Assembly: GCA_040285745.1 (NCBI GenBank)
Contig: JAUFOR010000001.1
Coordinates: 62,001-126,000 of the forward strand
DNA length: 64,000 bases
Direction of reading: 5' to 3'
Source of the DNA: Barthelona sp. PCE
Lineage: Eukaryota; Metamonada: BaSk clade
Positions within the stretch are counted from its first letter, which is position 1; every line of letters starts with the position of its first letter. Below, piece by piece: positions 9,385 through 19,630 of this stretch. A program made the translations under genes and the position numbers. The notes under the pieces were generated by a model. It did not search any database. It was not told where the DNA came from and saw only the letters and a program-made list of their open reading frames with translations.

Positions 9385-10177
9385 TAAAACCACCACTCAG
9401 CATTTTTATGTTACTAAATGGAATATCTGTATCTTCAATGACCTCTCTGATACTGAGAGTTAACATTTTTTCATAAATGTTAAGCATTATTGTCATTTCT
9501 TCAAATAACTCTGAAGAAATCCCCTTTTCAGTTGCTGATTCAATGTAAGGCCCCATAACCTTGTCGTCGAAATATAAATCATCTTCTAAATCCCCAAACG
9601 TAATAATAAGAAAATATAGAGATACTATTTCTCGTAACCAACCAAATTTTGTTTTGTTTTTAAGCAAATAATTTCTCATTTTCGAAAATAGAACATAGTT
9701 CATGTCTATCAACATCAAACGTAGAATACCATGAAAAAACGAAAAATCCAAAACAACGTTGAACTGATCCACGTATTCCATGATCAGTTTCGCGGCAACC
9801 AACAACAGCCTGAAATCCTTAACTGATACATCAGACTGAAAATGATTGCACACATAAACAAAAGTATGAAAAAATCCTCTGTGAATTATTTCACTGTTTT
9901 CTCCCATTGCCTCATCAAGTGCTGTGCAAATTACAATGTATTCTTGACGTAAATACTCTATTAAAACAGAAAAATCTACGCTATCCTGTAAATATTTAAC
10001 AAACTCAACATCAGACATATGAAATGCCCTGAACATCCCACATATTGTATCAAAACTATACTCAGAAAGCGGTGTAGTTGATTCTTCAGTTTCACTAACC
10101 TCATTCTCTGCTTCTGCCTTGATGATTGGCCTCCAACAGTCGAAATCGTCATCAGAATCATCCCAATCGTTCATCAT
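9380..10177 (-). CDS. Unrecognised 265-residue acidic-N-terminus protein
   Basis: The protein opens with an Asp/Trp-rich acidic stretch (MMNDWDDSDDDFDCW) and about 30 disordered residues, then becomes wholly helical to the end. The helical part is rich in Phe, Leu and Tyr and has no membrane-length hydrophobic run. The acidic Trp/Asp opening recalls short binding peptides in translation-factor and vesicle adaptor partners, but I cannot assign a family. Two adjacent ATGs can serve as the start. It is divergent from the 1351-residue gene, with 180 bp between the starts. Confidence 0.8.
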   Translation of the reverse strand: MMNDWDDSDDDFDCWRPIIKAEAENEVSETEESTTPLSEYSFDTICGMFRAFHMSDVEFVKYLQDSVDFSVLIEYLRQEYIVICTALDEAMGENSEIIHRGFFHTFVYVCNHFQSDVSVKDFRLLLVAAKLIMEYVDQFNVVLDFSFFHGILRLMLIDMNYVLFSKMRNYLLKNKTKFGWLREIVSLYFLIITFGDLEDDLYFDDKVMGPYIESATEKGISSELFEEMTIMLNIYEKMLTLSIREVIEDTDIPFSNIKMLSGGFK

Positions 10178-10357
10178 TGTGCCAAAAAAGAAGAAATCGA
10201 AACAACACTTACTACCTGTATTGTTGCAAAAAAAAATAGAACCATCAGTGTTTAAAATCTTACTTTATCCATATAATCCAATTAAAGACGTAAAATATTG
10301 TTTTTGAATAACATTTCCTTTTCCATTTTTTTTTCTCGCATCACAATTTGGGTTTTA

Positions 10358-13300
10358 ATGAGTGCGTTTGCAGAACAATCTCTATACGATGCGTTGGAGC
10401 AATTTCAAATCAACGTTGTACTATTTTACGAAGAAAAATTTCAAAATCTTGGAATTACACTGAGTGTAGACGTTCTCAGTTTCGTGTCAAACCCAGAACT
10501 GCTGGACAAGCGTCTCCTTAGCGCAAGCTTACTCAACGACATTCACCCGATCAGCAGCATTTACGCCTATCTTTATGACGTTAACGAAACATTAAAATCG
10601 CAAGGGGATGCGATAAACCACCACATCACTCTTATCCGTTATGCATTTGCACAACAAGCAGGCTTTGAATATTCTCAATTAGAAAGAACAGTAAGTATCA
10701 ACATCGAACTCAGCTTTGATGGTTTCATAACCGATGATCTGCAGTTTCACCTAAACTCAATCTTCAAACTGAAAGAGCAAAAGGTATTAACCAGAACAAA
10801 GCGCAGTCTCGCACCCTTGTTGGAAGAGAAGCTGAGTATAGGACTGAGTGACACTGTATTCCATCTAAACATCGACTTTGCGTCGTATCTCTCCCTAAAA
10901 GACCCTACAATGCGTCTTGCAGCCTGTCAAGGTTGTGGTTCAGCAAGTCTCTTCGGCCACGTCCCTTCAAGTCTGATTTACATTGCACATGACAGTATTG
11001 GTAAGAGTAGCATCCTCTCTTCGCTGAGGCACATCGTTCACAAGGTCACTGATATGCCAGAACACGCTGGATTTCACATTGACTACGAAACAAAGACGCT
11101 GACAGAGGTGTCACTTATAGTTGAGACCGGAAAGGTGGACCTGGCCCTCTCACAGCTCAACAAAGACGTTTACCCATATGCTCAGGTGAAAGAAATCACA
11201 GAACCGTACTCTAGCGCATTTTTCCGATCATTCAAAATTGAGCCGTTCCATTTCGACGAGTATCGCATCATTAACTTCAAGTATACGTCATTCGACTTCA
11301 CTTCAAGTGGATACATCGAGCAGAAGTTTCATATGTTTCCTCGCAGGCGTATCCACGCTTCCCAAAACGTGTATATCCCTGCCGCCCTTGAGCAACTCAC
11401 TGTTTTTGACGTCAACATGGACATAGTCGTTGACTATGACTCGTTCTTGAACATACAGGATGCTGAAACCCGCAAATTGGCCCTCCAGGGTTTAGGTTCG
11501 GAATGGTTTGCGTTACGAGTTGTCAGGCTCTTCAGATCACTACATGAAGCTCACCCCAAGATCCCAACACACGTTAACCAGCACGTGCGCACATATAAAA
11601 TCGAGTACGCAGCGACACCATCGTGCACCCTTGATCTCCAGAGTCAGTCAGTAAGAGACGTTGTAAGTATTGTACATGGAGAATGGTCCACGAGTGATAT
11701 CGACAGCATGTTCGACAGGGTCTTTTTTGTCGGTGACCTTTCTCGTTTGTTTGAAATTGAAATCGAGGCCCAACAGCAGTTGAAGAATGAGCTTGAGGGT
11801 ATTTTGAAGCACGACCTTGACATTGATATCGACAAAGGGTCATTCCTCGCTCTCCGTGATGATTCCTTAAGGATGCGCGCTGTTGAGTACATACCCACAG
11901 CACTTGTTACAGGTAGAATCGCCCCTTCACTCAGAAAGATCTACGAGAGCTCTGATTTCGAGGATCTTATCACAATGGTGACGAGCTACAGACTGGTTCT
12001 TGGCGTGAAACCGAGAACACACATGCACGAACCGGTTGCAACGTTCGAGCACCGCGACCTGGTAGAGATTGCCGAACCTTCCATTGATCTCGACGTTCTC
12101 GACCGCATGTCACGCGACAGCCTCCCAAACATCGTTTTGGTTGACACTGTGTGTTTAGACGAGAGCGGTATTATGCTAAGTCAAGATCCGTACTACCCCA
12201 TCAGATACGGGCATCTTCTCGCTTGCGCAATGCGCACAGCATCAATAGTGTCCTCGAGCCATATGGTGGACATGCGCGAGAGCGTTGGTTTTGAGGGCCC
12301 CAGCCTCAACCTGTTTTTAAGCGCCGCGTTCAGATCGAAATTTGTGAATGACACGTCACTGAGCTCAGTCGATTTTTTGGAGAGGCTCACGGGTCCATTG
12401 AACCCGGTTGATTACTCCGAGATCGTGCAGAAGCCAGGCGCATTTGTCTTTTTAAGTGATTTGTTCCTAACACTGGCCAAGTCTAGTTCAGTCTTTATTA
12501 GTGAGATACGGAGAGTTAATGAGATCAAACTGCTTGTTGGTGAGGCTAATGAGGTTGCAGGAACCACGATCACAAAGGGTGAGAACATCGAACTCATCAA
12601 GGTGACCAAAAATGTGGACTTCATTACTTATTTCGACGAAGTTCGTGATCAAGACCAGCCCAAGGAGCTCACAAAGGCGCTAAACATATACTTTGGGCCT
12701 GAGGTCCTGCACAATATCAGGGCAAAGTTGGAGCAGGTCATCGTGAGGGAACTCCGTCTGGTTGAGCAGGAAACAATCGAAAGAGTACAGAATACCACTG
12801 TGCCTGAGCTCAAACGCCGACTCAACGACGCGCTCGGGCTCGAAGGCGATGACGTGTGGGACCTAGATGTTTATATCGACTGGAGATCAATTCTCATATT
12901 GCCGAACAGGGAGCAAAGGGTCGGTATTCTTGAGGCTTTCGGGGGAGATATGCTGCTGGGCCGCCTACTTGCTGTCGTAGTTGCGCTTGTAGAGGATCCA
13001 TTCATCGATAGCACGTGGCTCGCCTCCATGCTGAGGTCAAACATCGCGCAGTATAATGTATGTCTTTTGAGCGAGCACAACGCCGACCCGATGCTCTGTC
13101 AGGAGCCGCAGACGAGAATGCGCGAGACTGACGAGGGTGGCTGGGCCATCGACGACTTTTCAGTACTTGACGTAACATCGCGTCAGATGGAAGGTAACGA
13201 CCGCCGATCGATCATGTTGGGTGAGTTCAGCGATATCCCAATCCCGATAAAGTATGGAGACATCGGCTCTCTGCTTAACGTGCACCGTGTTGGTGTGCAT

Positions 13301-14413
13301 CGCATCATGAACAAGGTCAATACAGAGATGTTAACTGAGGTTCTGTACACCCTGGCCCATGCTCATAGAACAGTGCTTGGTCTGGATGGCACAGTGCTAC
13401 AGATCGCGGATGCCCACTCGCTGATTGCAGAGGTGGACTGGGACAGCTTTATGCTGCAGTACGATAGTGACATGCAGAGGTATTCGCGCTTCGTTAATGC
13501 TGCTCAGATTGATGATTGTGTGTTCGAAGGCGTGCTTATTGCACTGCAAACCGTATATGGGTGCCCACCAGACTCGATTTTGAAGGCAAACACAGACCCC
13601 ATCATAACAGCAACAACGAGCAAGCGAGCGAAGAAGGATTCGCTCCTTCGTGGTATCTCTATCAGCTGCGGTCCTCCACCTTTACGTCTCCACGTCGACC
13701 GTGAGACACGCGTGCTCATCATCACATCGCCATTCTTAGAACCAAAATCGCTTCCTTCACCCGAAGACATCGTTACCGTACTCAAACAGTGGCTGTTTGT
13801 TGAGCAGATCGCAATGGGAGACAGTGAAGGGCGCCTGCGCATCCTGAAAGAGACCTTGAGCCTACGCCATGTGCGGAATGGAAATCTCGAATACGTGGAG
13901 TCCATTCTAGACGAAGCCGTCTTCCACCGCTCACCGTGTCTGTGTCCACATGCCATCATGTCGCAGTTCCCGCTCGGAATTGTTGACCAGAGCATGCGAT
14001 TGGTCGGGCTGCACAAGATCAGAGGTATGTTTGATACTGGTCGTCTGCGAATCTTTGCAGTACAGCCTCAACTGGGTGAGCTCGTCATATACAGACCCCC
14101 GCCAAGGTTGCAAGAAAGCCTACGCCTTCCGCTGAGCGAACTACGCGGTATTGCTGTTGGATTACTGTCGGGGTCAGAGCACTATGCTCTTGAAATCATA
14201 ACGAGTGAGCAACTTCCAGATAACAGACGTCTTGTCTTTAGTCTTTTGACAACCAGCGATGAGATAAATTCATACGCAGCTGTGCTAGAGATCACACTGA
14301 TGATCTTAGCTGCAAGCGGAGCGAGTGCTCTCAAAAACAAACATCAGTTCCCCTTCTTCGATGAGAGGCCTTCCATCGAGAAGCCAAGTGGTAAGGTGTT
14401 GGGTATTTTTTAA
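10358..14413 (+). CDS. 1351-residue protein with about seven degenerate internal repeats
   Basis: I do not recognise the whole protein. Comparing it with itself shows a recurring unit at about residues 12-73, 152-212, 342-398, 472-532, 649-710, 816-880 and 997-1067. Each has a helix of the form LxxxL, a short strand ending in D-x-x-SF(L/M)-x-L, a turn, then an R-x-x-A-x-x-G helix followed by a helix such as GRLLAVVVAL. The last part resembles the RNase III signature helix pair (ERLEFLGDxxL), but the acidic catalytic positions are not kept, so any such fold would be inactive. That link is an inference. There is no signal peptide or TM segment. The ATG at 10358 is preferred because the frame upstream has no ATG; TCGCATCACAATT just before it is an initiator-like sequence. 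It ends 15 bp from the convergent bromodomain gene. Confidence 0.88.
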   Translation: MSAFAEQSLYDALEQFQINVVLFYEEKFQNLGITLSVDVLSFVSNPELLDKRLLSASLLNDIHPISSIYAYLYDVNETLKSQGDAINHHITLIRYAFAQQAGFEYSQLERTVSINIELSFDGFITDDLQFHLNSIFKLKEQKVLTRTKRSLAPLLEEKLSIGLSDTVFHLNIDFASYLSLKDPTMRLAACQGCGSASLFGHVPSSLIYIAHDSIGKSSILSSLRHIVHKVTDMPEHAGFHIDYETKTLTEVSLIVETGKVDLALSQLNKDVYPYAQVKEITEPYSSAFFRSFKIEPFHFDEYRIINFKYTSFDFTSSGYIEQKFHMFPRRRIHASQNVYIPAALEQLTVFDVNMDIVVDYDSFLNIQDAETRKLALQGLGSEWFALRVVRLFRSLHEAHPKIPTHVNQHVRTYKIEYAATPSCTLDLQSQSVRDVVSIVHGEWSTSDIDSMFDRVFFVGDLSRLFEIEIEAQQQLKNELEGILKHDLDIDIDKGSFLALRDDSLRMRAVEYIPTALVTGRIAPSLRKIYESSDFEDLITMVTSYRLVLGVKPRTHMHEPVATFEHRDLVEIAEPSIDLDVLDRMSRDSLPNIVLVDTVCLDESGIMLSQDPYYPIRYGHLLACAMRTASIVSSSHMVDMRESVGFEGPSLNLFLSAAFRSKFVNDTSLSSVDFLERLTGPLNPVDYSEIVQKPGAFVFLSDLFLTLAKSSSVFISEIRRVNEIKLLVGEANEVAGTTITKGENIELIKVTKNVDFITYFDEVRDQDQPKELTKALNIYFGPEVLHNIRAKLEQVIVRELRLVEQETIERVQNTTVPELKRRLNDALGLEGDDVWDLDVYIDWRSILILPNREQRVGILEAFGGDMLLGRLLAVVVALVEDPFIDSTWLASMLRSNIAQYNVCLLSEHNADPMLCQEPQTRMRETDEGGWAIDDFSVLDVTSRQMEGNDRRSIMLGEFSDIPIPIKYGDIGSLLNVHRVGVHRIMNKVNTEMLTEVLYTLAHAHRTVLGLDGTVLQIADAHSLIAEVDWDSFMLQYDSDMQRYSRFVNAAQIDDCVFEGVLIALQTVYGCPPDSILKANTDPIITATTSKRAKKDSLLRGISISCGPPPLRLHVDRETRVLIITSPFLEPKSLPSPEDIVTVLKQWLFVEQIAMGDSEGRLRILKETLSLRHVRNGNLEYVESILDEAVFHRSPCLCPHAIMSQFPLGIVDQSMRLVGLHKIRGMFDTGRLRIFAVQPQLGELVIYRPPPRLQESLRLPLSELRGIAVGLLSGSEHYALEIITSEQLPDNRRLVFSLLTTSDEINSYAAVLEITLMILAASGASALKNKHQFPFFDERPSIEKPSGKVLGIF

Positions 14414-14417
14414 TAAA
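14412..14417 (+). terminator. AATAAA overlapping the stop codon
   Basis: The hexamer overlaps the last two bases of the TAA stop of the 1351-residue gene. Confidence 0.4.
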
Positions 14418-14427
14418 CATAAAGAGA

Positions 14428-14433
14428 TTTATT
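14428..14433 (-). terminator. AATAAA overlapping the stop codon
   Basis: The minus-strand hexamer contains the TAA stop of the bromodomain gene (14429-14431), mirroring the plus-strand signal 11 bp away. Confidence 0.4.
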
Positions 14434-17400
14434 CCTTTGTGGTGTTAAATCCAACTTTGGGCATCGATTTGAATGCCCTAATGCTTCCTATTGATGATGG
14501 CATCTGATTTTTGTAGTACATAACACCCTGATCCATTGCATGTTGCTGCAAAAGGGCGTTTGACACTGAATTCCCAAAGGCTGAAGCACTCTGGAATTTA
14601 TAAGGAAAACTATGTTGAATTAGTGTAAAGTAAGATCCTGAAGCACTCTTCTCCACATACAAATCAGTGTTGCGCGTTGAGTTATCGATAATCGGTTTGT
14701 GCTGTATTTCTGAAACTTCACTCACAACAGGCTCTTCAACAGGATCTTCAACTACCTTCTCAGTCTTGCCTTTCCGTATCAGTTCGTCCATTTCGCTTGC
14801 AAAATTGACCGCATTCGGCCATTGAATGACAATATCATCAGCCTCCTCCTTGAGCATCGAAGATATATCCTTCTGTATAGGGCTAGTAACAAATTTGATG
14901 ATTCCCTTAGTCTGCTTAACTGATGTCCACGCTAGGATTTCGAAAGCATTCGCTCTTAGGCCCTTGAGGTACTTCTCTTTTGTTGGGTAGAGATGGGTGC
15001 ATGCTTCGAACATGATATAGACACTGCGACAGAACTCTTGAAGCGTCTTTATCGAGCGATTCTTTATCTTGCGCATAATTCGAATGATACTGGCATCACC
15101 AGAACCCTTCATTAACAGATTTTGGTTGTCTTTATCTGCTCTACGTATTTGGTACACGAAGCATGTTAAGAAACCATAGAAATCAACCTGGTCATCAATG
15201 CCAACCAGCAACATGCTGCTTCCCTTAGCAATATCCTCGTCAAAGAACGGCTTGTCATCCCAATAAAGCAAAATCGAAGGATCAACGAGCTCAGTATCCG
15301 AAAAAGGATAAAAAATGCTGAGGGTGTCTATTGTGCGTCGCGGGAAGGACTTTATGAGAGTAAAGTCACCGTCATTCATACGCTCGGTGATAATATCTAT
15401 ATCAGTGACGATTTCACTTGCCTGAACGATCTCCAGCTCCGACAGCATCTTCGATGACTCGCTCACATAATCAAGGATCTCACGCGCAAGGTGCACGACG
15501 GTATCACCCGGATTCATGATCTGAGACAGCTCTTGATACAAGAGGCGAAGATCGCTGATAACGTCCAAGTGGCTGTCGTACGGCGTGACCTTTGAAAGGG
15601 AGCGGGACAGTGTACAATCCCCCTCGAAAAACTCCTTGGCGTCGTTAACAATATCGTCAAAGGAAAACTGTGGAATATAAAAGTCCTTCGTCACACCTCC
15701 CTCGTCATCCGGTGTATCGTAGAATCGAAACATGGCCGCAATACGCTTCATAACCATCTCGGATGAGTTTGCAACGTTCATACCTCGATTAATAAAAGCA
15801 CGCGTATCTTTCTTGAACTCAATCGATGTAACACCCTTCTCATCAGCCAAATCAATGAATTCTTCGAATAAGGCACAATGTGGATCGTCGCATGTGGTTC
15901 TCTCGTGTGCAAACACCTCGCTTAACAACGTGACAAAAATTCGCTTCTTAATGTAATCGAAGAATGGAACCGAGTCGCTGATCTCTGGGTACAGGTCAGA
16001 GCTCCAACGGTGCAAGAAATTACCGTAGTAATCATGGGACATTGCAAATTGCAGCTGGAAATACAGATATGTGCTCAGAAGCACTTTTCCATCACACTCC
16101 TTTGCATAATCATCAATAAACTTTTTCAGAAACTTCTCGTTAGCCTCTATTGTATCTGTTATCGAACTAGTCCTGTTGAGCAGCTGCAGCTCTCTCTTTT
16201 CTCGTTTTGTAAGGGTGATACGCTCTTTCACCACGTCAAAGCTGCTAAAATATGCAGTTATTGCCGTCTCTGTCTTGGTCTTAAGCTGTCGTGCATACTT
16301 GTAGAAGTACGATGATTCTCCGTTGAAGACCATTGCATTCTCAAGCATCAGGTGAACCTCGTCGATGAACCTCTTCATTGACTTGTAGTGATTAAGCTCG
16401 GCTTTCCGCCTGATACGAATGAGATCAAGAGGCTGGGTGACAAAATAAGAGTAAAATGGAAGCGCTCTATCGTTGACTGGTGTATTGAAGATGTTTTCGA
16501 CATCCATTGGGATCAAAACCTTGTCCACAACCTCAACACACACATCCCTTATGTCTTTCTTCTCAAACTTGGGTTGAACAACAAAGAAATTCTTTCGTCG
16601 CATGAACTCAAAAATCTGGCGCACAAACCGATGCGAGATATCGGCGTAGAATCCAGAACCGTGATAGTCAATGCAATTCGTAAATATCAGCAGAAGATCA
16701 CGCAGGAAAGCGTGCACCCAACTTAGCAAATCATTCTTCACGACATAGAGACCCTGTGCAATGTTGTCCCTCAGCGTCTGGAAACACATCGGACGGGTCA
16801 CAATTTCTGAATAGTTCTCGGCAACTGTATCATTTACCGGGTCTTCGAAAACACGCGCTCCTGGGACACGGAACGCGAACTGGAGCATAGCGTTGATGAA
16901 CAAATCAAAAGAGATCTCGTGTCCCTCGCGCTCGCTGCTGTAAATTACTGAAAAATGAGTGTGGTAATACTCAATAAAATCGGTTCCGCATCCCTTAAGG
17001 AACGTCGAAAGGAATGCCTTGTACATCTCACCGACATCCTCCCGGAAGTGCTTCAAGAGCAGGCGCTTCAGGCTGTCCACGAATTTTAGGAATTCTGTGC
17101 ACAGGCCCTGAAAATTGAACACCGCTCCACTATGAATCTGTTTGATAAACTTGTTGTATACACCTCGGAACTGGCTGACAGACCTGATGTACTCATTCTC
17201 ATCGTGCTTCTTGATTGTCTCCTCAACAAAGCGAAACAATTCATCTTTCTCTTCATCAGTCATCATGACGTACAGACCAAATAGGTTCTCTTTAGAGAAT
17301 GTACGGAAGCTTCTGTAGCGCTTTGGCCCATAATTTGTGTTCTTAAGACCCTTTAGCGGTACAGCTTGCAAAACACCAAGAAGATGTGGTAATCGTGCTA

Positions 17401-17560
17401 GTTGTGATTCCTGAGTAACGTCAATTCCATACATTTCGTTCGAGAGTACTGCTGCTTCATCAATGACGTTAACTATAACGTTAGATGATGCTGTACGTTG
17501 AATTTTTGCTTCTGGACCCCCATATTGTATCCTACGCTTCTTCTCTTCCTCCCTCGTCAT
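14429..17560 (-). CDS. Tandem-bromodomain protein
   Basis: A 1043-residue protein with a helical N-terminal region (about 80-215) and two bromodomains at roughly 220-320 and 340-435. The second keeps the canonical acetyl-lysine pocket: ENAMVFNGESSYFY, with Asn413 at the binding position. In the first, the matching segment reads NCIDYHGSGFY, so His300 replaces the conserved Asn. The remaining 600 residues are mostly helical, acidic in places, and end in a disordered tail. Tandem bromodomains occur in BET, TAF1 and polybromo proteins, but no ET, HAT, BAH or HMG module is visible, so the subfamily is open. It is probably nuclear, reading acetylated histones. Convergent with the repeat-protein gene. 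Confidence 0.85.
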   Translation of the reverse strand: MTREEEKKRRIQYGGPEAKIQRTASSNVIVNVIDEAAVLSNEMYGIDVTQESQLARLPHLLGVLQAVPLKGLKNTNYGPKRYRSFRTFSKENLFGLYVMMTDEEKDELFRFVEETIKKHDENEYIRSVSQFRGVYNKFIKQIHSGAVFNFQGLCTEFLKFVDSLKRLLLKHFREDVGEMYKAFLSTFLKGCGTDFIEYYHTHFSVIYSSEREGHEISFDLFINAMLQFAFRVPGARVFEDPVNDTVAENYSEIVTRPMCFQTLRDNIAQGLYVVKNDLLSWVHAFLRDLLLIFTNCIDYHGSGFYADISHRFVRQIFEFMRRKNFFVVQPKFEKKDIRDVCVEVVDKVLIPMDVENIFNTPVNDRALPFYSYFVTQPLDLIRIRRKAELNHYKSMKRFIDEVHLMLENAMVFNGESSYFYKYARQLKTKTETAITAYFSSFDVVKERITLTKREKRELQLLNRTSSITDTIEANEKFLKKFIDDYAKECDGKVLLSTYLYFQLQFAMSHDYYGNFLHRWSSDLYPEISDSVPFFDYIKKRIFVTLLSEVFAHERTTCDDPHCALFEEFIDLADEKGVTSIEFKKDTRAFINRGMNVANSSEMVMKRIAAMFRFYDTPDDEGGVTKDFYIPQFSFDDIVNDAKEFFEGDCTLSRSLSKVTPYDSHLDVISDLRLLYQELSQIMNPGDTVVHLAREILDYVSESSKMLSELEIVQASEIVTDIDIITERMNDGDFTLIKSFPRRTIDTLSIFYPFSDTELVDPSILLYWDDKPFFDEDIAKGSSMLLVGIDDQVDFYGFLTCFVYQIRRADKDNQNLLMKGSGDASIIRIMRKIKNRSIKTLQEFCRSVYIMFEACTHLYPTKEKYLKGLRANAFEILAWTSVKQTKGIIKFVTSPIQKDISSMLKEEADDIVIQWPNAVNFASEMDELIRKGKTEKVVEDPVEEPVVSEVSEIQHKPIIDNSTRNTDLYVEKSASGSYFTLIQHSFPYKFQSASAFGNSVSNALLQQHAMDQGVMYYKNQMPSSIGSIRAFKSMPKVGFNTTKE

Positions 17561-17770
17561 TGGAAGAGTTACAGATGCTATTTAAAAAGCGCAAAGAAGG
17601 TGATTTAGTAAACAACAGCCTTTTTTTGAGAAGTATTTAATCCGGTAATATTGTTAATCGAGAGAGAAATACACTCTAAATGATGAACGATTTGGACATT
17701 TAAAAAGACAAAAGTCGCAAAAAAATGAACCACCATTGAAAACAACCTTATCACAGAGCAACAGCAATTT

Positions 17771-19630
17771 TTACTTTCTCAGGGGTCTCCTGCCCTTTAA
17801 CTTGTACACTGGCACAATCTTACGCGCAAGTAACTTACGTGGTGCCTTAGCAGTCTCGATAACATTGCTCAGCAAACGTTTTTCCTCATTCTTCTTCTTA
17901 CTAGCAATGAAACAGATTTTATACACTGCACCCTCGATTTGCACCTTCTTAATCCATGGCAACTCCTTGCTCAACCTCAGCAACACCCCTTTTAGTGGAC
18001 GACTTTCTTCAACAACCATCTTGACCAGGTTACAGACCTTGTTGAACTTGTGGGTCCAGAACGACGTCTCCATCGCCAACTGTTGTAACAATTCAAGGCT
18101 CTCTTCCTCCTGGAAAAGAGCACTCACTCTCTCGAATCGCTCATCCGACTTTGGGAATGAGAGCGCAAGCCAGCACTGTCTGATCGTCTCGATACAATGC
18201 CCGAACCCCTTCTCAATGGCTCCGTCTATCGTCTTCTCTGCGTCTGTGAATGGCGTCAGCCCAGACAGATCAAGAACAAGAACGCGCTCCTTCTTCTTTC
18301 TCTTGCGCTCCTTCTTCTTACGGCTCTTCGTTCGCAAATTCAGAACGTTCTTCTCTAATGTGCTCAGGTTCCTCGTCTTCGTGATAGTTTTCTGGAATGT
18401 ATTGCTCTTTACCCATTGGTTATGCTCATCAAGAAGACTGTCATAGACCAACAAAGATGGGTCATGTGTCACCCGTGTGTTGAAAGGCACGTCCTTCCTC
18501 GATGTGCTCTTCCTCCGTGATGATACCGTGCGGTCTGAAGAGTATATATCTGGAAGAGACATGCGCGAATCAATACCTTCTGTACTATCCATCACTGTTT
18601 TCGGCCTCACCCGAATTGGGTTATTAATGAGATCCCTGATCTCCTCCTCGTCCTTTCGAGCACGCATCGGCTTTGCTTTCGTGCGACGACGCGATTTGGT
18701 CTCGTTCATATAAAAATTCTCTTTCTGAAAAAACTCAGTGTGCGTTTTACGCAGGCGATCAGTACGGCTACGAGACCGAACACGGCTCGCCTTCTTAGTC
18801 ACGGGACGCCTGGGTCGCACTAACCCATGCTCCTTTAGTATACTATCAAGGTCATAACTGAGCTTTGGTTCAACATGATACATGAATCCTGGGTCATAGA
18901 CAGGTGCAACAAGGCCCTGTGACATCTGCAAGTGCTTTACCTGGCTTTCTTCATCTTCTATAACATGCTCTACTGCCTCCTCTTCGTTAAAATCTTCAAC
19001 ACTATAATCATCATCAAACGGTTCGGGTGTGATACTGTTTGCATTGCTTGTGCGCGATGCACCCCTGTTGCGTTCAGGGCTAGCATCCATGTCAGATAGG
19101 TCCTGGGTGGCATCAAGATACTCATGATACTCATAATCGCTATCTTCGTTCACATTAGATCCATTGACTGAACTCAGCTCACTAGTCATCTCTGAAACTG
19201 TGTTGAATGCCGGAGTGTGCTCAACTGTGTCGTCTAGGTCGTTTAAGGCATTGGCAAGGCTTCTTGACGGGATGTGTACAGGTTGTCCAGCGTTATCGTC
19301 TTCAAAATCATCAAAAGAACTAGTGACGCTATTAATATCCAGCTCAACTGACTTACGTTCGTCCATTTCAGGAAGCATAGACTTGATTACACTATCTGGA
19401 ACACGATCGGGTAAATCGCTTGGGATTTCAAAGTCTTCTTCTTCTTCTTCTTCTTCAAAACCATTCTCCGAGATACCGCCTGATATGGGTCCCAAGTTGC
19501 TCCCAACAAGCCCTGTATTTGAAGACATAAATGAAGAACCTATAAGTTCATCTGCCGTAATGTCTTGTCGTGGTGTGTTTGATGGAAGACTTTCAAAATC
19601 GTCGTCTTCCTCGTCAAAAAACGGATTCAT
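17771..19630 (-). CDS. Disordered acidic/basic protein with helical C-terminal domain
   Basis: A 619-residue protein starting at the ATG at 19628-19630. Residues 1-240 are acidic and low-complexity, including a run of seven Glu and many Asp/Ser. Residues 260-450 are strongly basic, with Arg/Lys/Ser clusters and two dense Lys/Arg patches that could be nuclear-localisation signals. Residues 450-600 look like a folded helical domain (for example IETIRQCWLALSF). The family is unknown. It is divergent from the coiled-coil gene at 19682 with only 51 bp between starts, which suggests co-regulation but does not prove a shared role. Confidence 0.82.
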   Translation of the reverse strand: MNPFFDEEDDDFESLPSNTPRQDITADELIGSSFMSSNTGLVGSNLGPISGGISENGFEEEEEEEDFEIPSDLPDRVPDSVIKSMLPEMDERKSVELDINSVTSSFDDFEDDNAGQPVHIPSRSLANALNDLDDTVEHTPAFNTVSEMTSELSSVNGSNVNEDSDYEYHEYLDATQDLSDMDASPERNRGASRTSNANSITPEPFDDDYSVEDFNEEEAVEHVIEDEESQVKHLQMSQGLVAPVYDPGFMYHVEPKLSYDLDSILKEHGLVRPRRPVTKKASRVRSRSRTDRLRKTHTEFFQKENFYMNETKSRRRTKAKPMRARKDEEEIRDLINNPIRVRPKTVMDSTEGIDSRMSLPDIYSSDRTVSSRRKSTSRKDVPFNTRVTHDPSLLVYDSLLDEHNQWVKSNTFQKTITKTRNLSTLEKNVLNLRTKSRKKKERKRKKKERVLVLDLSGLTPFTDAEKTIDGAIEKGFGHCIETIRQCWLALSFPKSDERFERVSALFQEEESLELLQQLAMETSFWTHKFNKVCNLVKMVVEESRPLKGVLLRLSKELPWIKKVQIEGAVYKICFIASKKKNEEKRLLSNVIETAKAPRKLLARKIVPVYKLKGRRPLRK

